From Amborella trichopoda (taxonomy: Eukaryota; Streptophyta; Magnoliopsida; Amborellales; Amborellaceae): a DNA stretch of 64,000 nucleotides. Positions 47,001-59,000 of the stretch are shown here, piece after piece. Location: the NCBI RefSeq assembly GCF_000471905.2, contig NW_006498246.1:1001711-1065710 (forward strand). Reading direction: 5' to 3'. The translations under genes were made by a program, and so were the position numbers. The stretch's first letter is position 1, and each line of letters begins with the position of its first letter. The notes beneath the pieces were generated by a model. It made no database searches. It saw only the letters and a list, made by a program, of their open reading frames with translations, and was not told the DNA's origin.

Positions 47001-50000
47001 GGGGAAAAAAAAACCCAAGAACAAGTCTCAGGAAATCTCTCAAAGGTAATGTCATGAATGTCGCTTAGGCCTGAGGATCCACTCCTATCTAACATTTCCC
47101 AGTCTACACAAATGCCTTTAGACATCCTCCCAACATCCAGAAAACTCATCACATACATGAGCCATTTAGAGCAACAACTACACCAAGAAATTATGCTTGA
47201 CAAGGTTCATCAAAAACTACGCCAAATGACAGACATACTGAGTACCAGACCCAAAACTCCAGATACGAGTTAGCACATGTAAACTAATCCCCTGGGTAAC
47301 AACCATATTCATCAGCGGGTCAGCTGTAATTCGAGTAGCTTAGACCCTAGCATGGGCAAGCAACAATGTTGAGTATGATGAAAACTAATTGTAACAAAAA
47401 AACACACACTTTGGCAGTTATTAACCTTGTTTTTTTTTACTTTTTATTCTTAATGACGATTAAGGTCCTTAATACCCTTCTCACATGTAAAATTCACATA
47501 TTATGTCGTCGAAGCATTACCCATTTGAAGCAAGTTGGAAACTATTCTTGCCTCTCCACTTTTCCACTTTTTCACACAGAGGACTTGGACACTGAGCTAA
47601 GCATTGGTACTATCTAATGTAAAGACTACATGATTGTAGGACCCCACCTCACTCTAAACATCCGATATCATAACAAGTATTGCATGTCTTGCTAACTTCA
47701 AAGAGCCCATCCCGGAACTCCCATCAACTACACAGGAAATCTAACCACCTAAGAAATTTCAAAACTTCTAGATGCACAGAGTGCCATCAATCTTATTACA
47801 ACCACAAGAAAATTTACATGACCAACGTGCACAACCTTGAAAACTCTGATTATTTGAAAGTTCAAGAAATATGGTAGTGCTACATAATCGAATGTCAAAC
47901 TAGAATAGCAGGGTTTGAATACTGGAATCCCATGAGATAGTCCACTTCTGATATATCTTTAATATTCTTGGCCTAGTTCACTTGCCAACCCATATATTAA
48001 TCAAATTAATGCCATGCAGGTTGCTAAAAACCATGTCCTCCACAAGTGAATCAGAGATGTTTAGTTGTCAAAGAAAATATAACTTAAATTATTGACTAAA
48101 CTCAAGTTAATTTCTCTCTCATATGGCATCAAATTTCTTGGGATCTCATAGAGTAGTTGTTATTTCAGTTATCTGTGTCAATTGAAGGCACACTTGGTAT
48201 GTATTATGCCAAAACTATTCAATCAGCATTTTTTATCTGCAGCACTTGTTTTTCCAACTCTTACTCTAAACTCCATTCCGCACCACAGGATACTTGTAAT
48301 CTAAATTGCAGAATGAGACTTCTATCCCTCGTGAAATGTCAACCAAGAGGATGCAAAAAGCACTATTATAAACATCCTCCACCACAAGAACATGGTAACA
48401 TAAAAAGGAATTACCCCCCACCGGAGGACAGGGCATAAAACCCTGTCCTCCATTAGTGAACTATACTCATTTACGTTGCTAAAGACAATATAGCAGAGCA
48501 ACCTCAAGTTAATTTCTCACACCTATTGCCTGAAATGTCATTGCTTCTCCTCAGTTAGTTGTTACTTCTTGAATTGTCTGAATTAGTTCAAACAACATGT
48601 TTGAATACATATTATATAAACACCATGCAACGCGCATTTTACATCTTTGGAATTTTCTCTTTTTTATTCTTTTTAACTTTGTTAATATAATTTCCTTTCA
48701 ACACTATAGGATACTTGGAATCTGAATTGCAAGATCAAAGATCTATGGAACCTTATGTGAACCAAGAGGAAGCTAATGGTACTGATGTAGACATCCTCTA
48801 TCCAAGGAATATCGCACAAATAAATAAATACCATTCATTACCTTAATATTGTTTATTAGTGACTTGTTTATAAATTGTTTTATTTAGTGTTGATGTAAAC
48901 TTCGTCGTGGCCGGTTCCAAGTTGGATGCCGGTCCCAAGCCCGGAGAAATCCAGAAGGTTGTGTTAGGTTGGCAGCCAGTTAAAAGCTTTTGCCACATCT
49001 ATGTCACAAATCTTGATCCATGTTATATGCTCATGCTAAGGTGCTCCTTGCAAGCGACGTTCTGTACTAGCACCCTGGTGCAGTGAGAAATGATAGCGAG
49101 GGCATTCCCTAGAAGTGATGTGCCACAACGACATCTAGTTGCTAGGGCATTCTCTGGAAGCGATGTGCCACAACGACATCTAGTTGCAGTGATAAGTACC
49201 ATTTTGGACGAGCGCAGGTCAAGAAGCCAGCCTAAAATAATAGGACTCAACTTGCCACATGGAATTTAGGAACGCTTAACAGGTAAAAGAAGTGATTTAA
49301 AAAACGGATCAGTGCCCCGGATCCGGATCGGTGAATCGGCGATCTGGATCGGGAATCGGCCGACTCGGAAGGATTAAGCTCTAAAAAAATCCAAAAAATT
49401 ATTAAAATTAATTATAAATGCTGTCTTTTAGGAATCCAATAAGAAATGTGGGTACTCCATTGTTAACTTTCACTTTTTTCATTAATTTGTGAATATTGAT
49501 ATGTTTTTTCTTTGTATAAACTTATGTTAATCATTAAATTTACATCACACATAAGAAAAATCATATAATTATCATGGATAAAATATATAATCATACATGG
49601 ACTACCATAAAAAGTAGATTTAATCGATAAAAAATGGCCATCAAAATCTCAAATTGGCGGAAAGCCCTAATCCCCTAAAAATACCCAAATTATTACAAAC
49701 TAACTAACTATAATCCAAATTTATTACAACCTAACTAACTATAATATTATATGCTGAAATTAAAATTGTTGGTTTAAATTTTATAATTATTTTATTATAC
49801 AAATAGTAACAAATCTAAAATATTTTGTAATACGATCCAATTTAAAATGTATTATTGAGAACTGTAAGAAAGATAATGAATTACATGATTTATAACACAA
49901 AAATTAATAAATAAAATAAAAATTTGGTTAGAAATTATTAGAATGCATACCAATTTTCGAAAGAACACTTTAATTTTTCACAATTTTAATTTTTTAGATT

Positions 50001-53000
50001 TCTAGAATAAATTTAGTAAAAGAGATTGTTAATAGAAAGCGAGAGATTCAAATGGAATAAATTTCTTTAAATTTTTTTTTTTTTAGATTTATAGAATAAA
50101 TTTAGTAAAAAGATTGTTAATAGAAAGAGAGAGATTTCAAAAAATATATATATATTTTTTAAAAAATTTATTTTCTGCTTATTTTTATTGTCAACAACAA
50201 TAAAATAATATGCGCCCAGGCGGAATCGAACTTGAAATGTGAAGGCTTAACGTGGAAGTGATAACCTCTCCGCCACATCAGCACAAGTGTAATTGCTTTT
50301 TACATTAATAATACTTGTCCAAATTCTGTCGTAATTTAATGCATCGTGGGAATTATCCCACATCCAACAGCATGCCTTAGTTTCGCTTTTATAAATTGCT
50401 TTGTAAGTTCCTTGAGGTTTGCGCACGTGTGCCTGAGGTTGCCATCCACGCGCACCCGATGGGTGACGGTAGTCTTCCACGTGTGAACCAAAGAAAATCG
50501 ATATTTTGCCACTTGTTAACTCGTTATGTGACTTGCCATGTGACGTCATACGGGCGACTTTCACCAGTGTATGACGTCATACAAGCGATTCACTGTGCAA
50601 ACCTGCCGATTTGTTCTAGAACCGGGCGGTTCCCGGTTTTACACTGGAATCGGCAAGGGGTAACCGATTCCAGTGCCGACTCGGGCGAGTCCATTGCGAC
50701 TCGCCAATTTTTATATCACTGGGTAAAAGTATGGAGTTAATAGATACAATGAGACAAATGAGTGTTAACATAGTTTGCCTATAGGAAACTAAGTGGGAAA
50801 AGGTAAAAGCTAAGGAAATTAATGGTTATAAACTTTGGTATATAAGAATATAGAATAATAAAAATGGCGTAGGCATAATAGTAAACGAATATTTAAAAGA
50901 TAAAGTAGTAGATGTTAAGAGAGTAGGTAATAGGCTTCTATTAATTAAACTTACGTTAGGGGATGAGATAATTAATGTATTAGTGCTTATATGCCACATA
51001 TAGGACTAGAGAATAAAATTAAAAGACAATCTCGGAGGACATTGATGGAGCAGTCCAAGGAAACCAAATGGAGAGAGGACCTATTTAGGGATTAGAGGGA
51101 ACTTAAATGGTTATGTAAGAAAAGATAATAAATGATATGAAAAGGTACATGAAGGATATGTATTTATGGAAGAAATGAGATGGCTGATTCTATTCTTGAT
51201 TTTGTTATGCCTTATGACCTTGCTATAGCAAACATCTACTTTAGAAAATGATATGAATATTAAATAACTTACAAAAGTGGATCTTACAAAAAACCTTACA
51301 GACTTCTTTCTAATCACAAAGGCAGATCGACCATTATGTAAAGACTATAAGGTTTTCCCAAGAAAAAATTTGGCCATACAACACAGACTCATGGTTATGG
51401 ATGTTCGCATAACGAGAGATGGAAGAGGAATGAAATAAATAGCGGTCCAAAAACATGGTGGTGGAATTTAAAAGGGGAGAAAATAGACTTATTTAGAAAT
51501 AAATTGATAAAATAAGGAAACTAGAATTCTGATGATGAAGTTAATGTTATCTGGAATGGGATGACTTATTGTATCAAGAAAGTGACAAAAGAAGTTTTAA
51601 GAGAATCTAAAGTGAAAAGACATTCAGATAAGGAAATTGTTTGGTGTACTAAGCCAATTCCACGTGACACAGAAAAATTTCTAAATGCAATGCAACAATG
51701 CTCCACTTACATGAATTTTACATCAACGTATACAATTCCAGCCACCAAACTGGACCTCTCATACACTTAAAATGAAAAGAATTAACAACTCTAATTGGTC
51801 CCTTAACAAATTCAAACATAAGATATAATAAGGAGATTGAATCAGTATAAGACCATACTCATGTACTCAAAATTACAACACTATATAAATTACATTGCCA
51901 AATTATACATCACTTTGGAATTTCATCAAAGACATCAAAATCAATCTCCTCCACCAAAACATTTATTTACGTGTGAATAATTGGTTTAATCATGGAAATC
52001 CATATATCGAGTTCATATTGCATTGTTTACAGCCAAGGACGGGATGACTTCTATAATGGCATTAAGATATAGGCCAAAATACATCAACACAAACATATAA
52101 AAAACATTCCATACTCAATTCTACATGACACAGAACATTTAACAACTTAAAATTATAGCAAAGTAAATGCAAGGAATCAAGGGGAAGCCAATGGTCCAAC
52201 CCTTGTGCCCAGGTCACCGATCGGATCTGAAGGACTTAATATTGTCCCATGGATGATAGCAAGGATAGCTTATAAACACAAGGGCCAATCCCACTTAAGT
52301 AATGGTAAGCTTAAGCACACTTCCTTACCACTTAATTGGTTTCAAAATATGAGAGACGGACAAACATTAACGGTGAAAACAGTTGGTAAAAGCAAGGTGT
52401 AGACAGCGCATAAAAGATGGGACACTATGGCCATGATGTAGACAAACATTTAAGTGTAGTTTCTCAAAGGAAATGCCTAGGATGATAATCTCACAATTTG
52501 GTACTCAAATGAACATTATATGTTTGATAATATACATCTCCAAAAACCTCAGAGAAATCAGGTGGTGTTTAAATTACATGAGTCTAGTCTAAACTATGCA
52601 TATAAGATGGTATAGATGCATAGTTTTCCGAATACTTAATACTCATGAACAATTAAGTATGGATTCATGGAAAGGCTATTGTAATCACTAATTTACAGCA
52701 AGCAAAAGGGATGGAAATGAAGTCTTTCAAGGTACATGATGGAATTGTGAAGGTTTTCTCATATGTGGATAATGAAGTAAACTAGATACCATGCATTAAT
52801 GGAGTGGATTCAACTTCATATGGCCATGGAGTTACCTTGCTACAAGATGGAGAAAGATGACCAAAATAAGTGAGGTGTGGGTTTCCTTTCTGTCTCTCTT
52901 TCTTCAAATGAGTTAAGATGGTTTGAAATGAAGGCAAATAATGGTATTTATGTGACTTCATAAGTGGCATGATCTTAACCCTTGATGCTCATCATCCATG

Positions 53001-56000
53001 GTATATGAGAGGGCCATGATCCCAGCCACACATCCCCATCCAGCCACCAAGATGTAGGGATGTAATTTCACACGATTATCACCACATTAAACCCTATGTT
53101 GCCAATTTACCTCATCTCCAGAAGTCTTAAATAAATCTCCAACAAGCCATTTTATGTCCAGCTTATACTTTTGAAATAAGGAAGATCAAGTGAGAGGGGA
53201 GTGACCTTCATGGTTTTTTTAAATTCTCATTTTGTTAAATATTTAAAAATAAAAATCTACATGGCTCATCCAATCAAATTGTACCATTGTGTAAAAAACA
53301 CATGGGTTCAACAAATGACATAATGCCACTTGAAAAGGTTGGTTTCCATTGAAAACTTAGGGTTTAAGCCAAATTATCAAGGACTACCATTAACCATAGG
53401 CACATATGACCAATGCCACACATGTGGCAATAAAGCATGTGATTAATATTATTCACTTCAAACAATATTTTTATTTCAAACTGCATAAAACACTATTTAA
53501 AACAATTTCACAAATGCCATAATAGGACATCCACCTAGGGCTCCACAACATGATGATGTCAACGCCCCTAGGCTGACGTGGGCATGTGTGGGCCTTCACT
53601 AGCATGTCTTGTTAGGAATTTTCTCAAACAACATTAAAATCCTCATTTCTAGCTCAAAAAAATTCTGAAAATTTCTCAAAGATCTCAAAAATTCTCCAAA
53701 TCATTTTCCACTAAAATTATTCACTTTGGCATCAAAATAAAATCGGACCATGGGTAAATGAGATCTCATGGTCAAGATTTAGGCATCAAAGTAATCCACT
53801 CAGCTAGTCCCGAAATGATGATCCATTCTTTCGGAGTGACCCAACAAGCCTATGCTCCACAGTCTTTGGCAGAGACGCATAATCTCACTTATCAAAGTCA
53901 CCCAAATCAACATCCCAAAACTCTCAGGTGTCAATGGATTACAAGTGCACCCCTGGGGGCATAGAAATACTCACTGACAGGTGTCATTCTTAGCTGGATC
54001 ATAACACATCAAAAGAGTGGCTTCCAATGTGACTGTAAGTGCACATGCTATATAGGGTGGTCTAATGCCAAGGTTTCAACTCATGTCCCTTGATTTATGA
54101 CCATCCTATGCAAGGTCATTACTCTTAATGTACACGAGTTCTAACCTCCTTTCGGTTATGTATGAGCACCCTTGATAGAGCGGAATGGTAGAATAGTATT
54201 CATGTAGCCGAACACAAATTGTCAAGATAAGGCTTGGATGATGATGATGATGATGATTTGGTGACAGATAGGAAGTGCACTTCTTTTCCTTTTTTATTTT
54301 TTTTTGAGGGGTTGGACTCAAACTTGAGATCTAGTAACAATGTTAACTGCTAATGACTCGAGTCCAAGCCTGATTCCTAGATAGAAAATGCACTTGATGG
54401 GCTCTTTTTGCAGACACCTTTTTCAATACACTTCATGCTAGGCATATAAAAATGAATAATTGCAACTTATGCTTAATCCATGAAGTATAACCTCTATCAT
54501 ACAAGCAACAAAACAATATACAATATCAACATGGCTAAAAACTTGAGGCTCATCTTTGAAATAAAAAGATTATGAGATCCTCCATAAAGCTTTGGTCAAA
54601 GAAGGAAATAGTTATAGCCACAATATAAATATACCTTATCAACTTTGTTTCCCACAAGCATCTTGATACAATCTTGGTTTGTTGAATAGAGTTCCACTTC
54701 TTTTGCCCATACCTCTGACAGATTTACAAATGTCTCTCGTCTTGTGACATCATAAACTGAAACATTACAACAAATCATCTAAAATGAGACTTCTACAAAT
54801 GTAGTTATGGTTCCTTGCTATCAGGTAGTAGATTCACATTCTTTAAAGTATATCCTGAACAACAATATTTTAACCAATAGATCTGCAATAAATATTTTCC
54901 ATCCCAAGAGATAGCCTATGGCATTGGACGTACATGTTGAACAACACAATACTGTGTTAAGTAGCATGACTAATTATCTGTCATTAAATAGTAGGATACA
55001 CTACTTTAATACAATAATGGAACAAAATATGGTGCAGGGCCATTCCATGGGGATTCTGCTTCATGGTTTAGCAAGTTACAGACTTGGCTATAAAAGAATC
55101 TAGAGTACCAATGTACCTTCTGCTACCCCTAAGGATAAAAAGTTAATGATTCCAATGATGTCCTTTGAGTGTTCTGTCAAAGATAGAGATGACTGGGACT
55201 AACAGAGTTTGGATCTATTTCAACTATGAAAATAAGGCCCCACTACAGGCGTGTGCAGTAACTTTTCAGATATCAAATGGTAGTCCGCATTAGTTACTTT
55301 TTGCATGCATGAAAGATCCCATTGGCTACCTTGTAGAAGACTGTTGGTTTTGGTTATGACAAGGCATAGAGGGACTGGATGAATTAGAACCCAGGTCAAG
55401 CACAAAACGACACAGAGGTGATCACAAACAACCCGCTCAGGTCTCAATTTCTGTATTGGATGAGGCAATGGTACACGTTTCTGAAAGACCATGACATGAA
55501 TCTGGCCAAGAAAGATATTATAACTTGTTATGTATCGCGTTTGTAAGAATAATGGTCTTACAAAGAGCCCATTAAGCTTAAGGGAAGAGATGCAGTAGAT
55601 ACATGAAACAAAGAGGGATTGAGGCTTTCTTTACTATGGAATACCACTTCAGCAGCTTGAAGAGGTTGAAACAAAAATAAATCGGGTCAAGTGCATGTTA
55701 CACATCGTGGATTTCAATTGACATCCACAATATACAGTTAGATACTACATTTTAAAGGTAGAAGAGAAAGGAAAATTGTCACTAATGAATAAAAATGGAT
55801 CTCTTTAGGTCAGACACAAAAAATAAATTTAAAAAAATGAACTTGATGCCTCTACAAGGAGAACACTGTATTTGACGCTTGTGAAATGTTGGTGGATAAA
55901 GTTGTTTCGAATTCCAATCTTAGGCAGAACCTCAGAGGAAAGGATATTGAACCATTAGAGGAAGTCATGGCTTTGCTCCAGAAAATCTTTCTACTTGACA

Positions 56001-59000
56001 AATTGATATTATACAATGATCTGGACCCCTATTCATCTAGCCAGTTCTCCTTGAAAATCTTTTACTAAATGATTGCAGGTCAAGGAGCAGTAAGATTGGC
56101 ATTGAGCTATGCCTGGTCCATGCCAGCACCCCCTACAACAAAGGTGTTGGTTGGTTGGCCATTATTGACAAGTTACTCAGAATAGAACAGCTTCAAAACC
56201 TTGTCATGGCTACACCAAACCATTGCGACCTCTGCAAATCTAATGCAGAAACCTTCTCCCATGTTCTTCTCCATTGTCTATTCACACAGGAGTAGCTCAG
56301 TGGAACAGCTATTCACCAGCTAATATTCTGTCCGTATCCAATGAGAAGGAAACCTACTACGGGCAATGTGAATGATGCAAATCTGTAGGCTGTTTGGCTT
56401 GAGCGAAACAGGAGGATATTCGAAGGGCAGTATCAGCAATCACATGTTCTCATCAACAACATTAAAGATACCATCTTAAGTTGCACCAGTATGAGCAAAC
56501 GAGTTCTGGGGTGACTCAGCTGTAAATTTCCATTGTCAGTGGAGGAGATTTCAAGAAATTAAAAAAAAAAAAATCACAAGAAGAAGACTAGTGTCTCCCA
56601 GGCATCCATCAAAGTGGGTTCCTCAAAGGGGATCCATCAAGTTGAATTGCAATGGAAGTTCACTTGGTGATCCTGGCCCAGCTGAATGTGTAAGTGTATT
56701 CAGAGACCATACTGGGAGGATTTTATCGTCATACTATGAGACTGATGCAACGCATGCTGAAGCTCTTGCCCTACTCCAAGGTATCAGACTATTTCGAGCC
56801 TTTTGTTCATTGAAGATGACTCAATTAACATAATCCAATGGGCATTTAGAAAGGCTTAAAGCCAATGGCGATTGTGTCACATATTGGAGGAAGTATAGGA
56901 ATAATTACATGGGGTCTCTTTCTCCTGCCAATACATATGGAAGAAATCATTTTTTCGCAGGAGAAAAAGACCAGCTCGCCTGTGAGGGAACTACCAGGAA
57001 TTCATTATGTATAATCCCTCATGCACTTAGTCACAACAGACTTTGCCCATTCTGTCAACTTGATCCTTTCTTTTTTAACTTGATATATATGTACAGCAAG
57101 AGTATATATTTGGATAATTCACATATCCACTGGCATAAAGATTTTTTTGACCTCTATACCGATTTAGTAAATCATTATGCAATTTATATATTAGTTAACC
57201 TTCAAACTTAGAAATATATAAAAACCAAAACAAAATCGGGTGGTTACCACAAACCTCAAACGCCTCTGACACAAGAACCCACACGATGTGGGCCACTAGT
57301 ATATGTTACAGCCAAGGCTCCACCACCCTTACAATATGAAGGTACTAAGTTTCGGGGGTTTTCAACCCTTTAGAGGTTAGTTCTTTTCCTTCACTATGGT
57401 CTTCTTTGGTTAGTCCATTGAGTCAACCAACCACAAAAATGTTTTTTTTTTTTGAGAAAGTTAACACCAACCACAAAAATGTTGACATTAAATGTATTGG
57501 CATTTTGCAAAAAGATATTTTGATTTACTTCCTCAATAAAAATCATGTTATATTGCCTGAAAGGGCAAAAGGCCAACACATCTTTCACCACTTTTAAGGG
57601 GTATGAATGGAGTGAAATAACTCAAACAAACAACTTCAGATAGTTCTTTACAACCTTCCCCCACATATTCCACAGTCCATCACACTCAAGTGAGAGACGA
57701 GAGGCAGTCAGTGGTTCAGTTGAGTTTTGGTGAAGTTAAAAAAGCATCTGAAGCAATGGATGAGTTAAATTGCTAGGACCTCAATTCTTTTATGTGAGTC
57801 AGTACTTGATTGATAATTTGATGTCGACATAGAGGTTCTATTCTTATGCTGTATGTAAAATCCATCATTTTTTAGTGGTTTTGAAACAATCAAAGTGATA
57901 ATATGGTAGAATCATAAATAAAGCTTCAGAAGGAGCTAGCTATTCAAATACAAACAGGTTAAATGGAAAGAAGTTACAAAGTTAAAAACAAACCTAATAT
58001 AATCCCCTGTGCACCCCTATAATATGAGCTTGTCAATGTTCTGAATCTCTCCTGTCCAGCTACAATAGTAACACACTTTCCACAGTGAAAATAATAAAAT
58101 TAAAAAAGAGAGACATAATTTTCATTAGTTTGTGACTACTTGTTATATAATAATTTCCAAAAACTTCACAATCATAGGCATGACTATTTTCCTCTAACAG
58201 TTTCAATATCAAATATATTGCAATTGCCCATCTTGCGTAACGATTACACAATTAAAGATCATGGAAATGTTCAAATTTTTCCTTTGGATGAGTGGAAATG
58301 TTCAAATCTAAACAAGTAAAGCAAGAACTATATGGGAGAATGTAATGGAAAGTGCATGTGGGTGTTAAAAAGTTTTAGGGGTATGTGTGTGCATGCACGC
58401 ATAAGCACGTGTGTGCATGTATGCGCTCAAAGATAAGGGGAAGATGTTCCATTTGAACCAAGATACAGCTTCCTCGCCTCACTACTAGTTTCCTGATCTC
58501 ATGGGGAGGAGAAATAGACTAACCATCTGCAAGCATGAACATGATATTAGCTAATCTCCGTGTATATTCCACTTCAGTTTGTGCACATCAAACAGCATTA
58601 AGAGTTATTAAATGGGCTTTAGAAGGACCAGGACACTAACTTGTGTCTGTCACTAGTGCTTCAACTTCTGCCTCAGTCAAGTCAAAGATATCATTTGGTA
58701 AAACTAAATATCTTGAGCTGACCCAGGAATAACTAGGTAAGCCCACCCAATCCTGCTACATAAAGGCTCCTTTCTCAGACTTGAGCTTCAAAAAGCCTTC
58801 CAGTTGCTTGCCCCACCAACCTCTATGACTTTACTAGGAAAATTACAATTGGGTATTGACTTCTGCTCCCAATTCAGGTCATCCATGCTAAGACAATACT
58901 GAGTCCCTACTTCATATTCCCGATGAGTCATGCCTATTAGATCAGATAGAATATGCTTTTTTTTCCTTGATGGATTTGATTTTCTTACTAATGACTGCTT

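Larger units (their letters stand above)
49290..50721. mobile_element. Non-autonomous hAT transposon (1432 bp) with perfect 8-bp duplication
   Basis: The ends AAGTGATTTAAAAA and, inverted, CAGTGATATAAAAA match at 12 of 14 positions. GGTAAAAG flanks it exactly on both sides (49282-49289 and 50722-50729). Removing it rejoins the LINE endonuclease reading. Subterminal regions are rich in GGATCGG, CGACTCG and GCCGATTCC words. The core is AT-rich with no transposase. A perfect duplication suggests it is younger than the LINE around it. Confidence 0.9.
48898..51660 (+). mobile_element. RTE-clade LINE, 5' region and endonuclease, interrupted by a hAT element
   Basis: The 5' part (gtggccggttcc, ccggtcccaagcccgg) and then a decayed apurinic-type endonuclease read on the plus strand. 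WNLGTL is at about 49258-49276, and after the insertion [39 protein letters not shown] and [20 protein letters not shown]. It ends near 51660 before the reverse transcriptase. The 49290-50721 hAT element splits it. Several stops occur in both halves. It lies in RABC intron 4, antisense to the gene. Confidence 0.85.

Noticed and set aside
50211..50284. Functional tRNA gene on the minus strand
   Set aside because: The acceptor and D arms almost fold, but the anticodon and T stems do not pair. It is kept only as a tRNA-derived or SINE-like sequence.
50247..50740. Open frames on both strands of about 105-114 codons
   Set aside because: They lie across the subterminal part of the hAT element and the tRNA-like sequence, with no domain.
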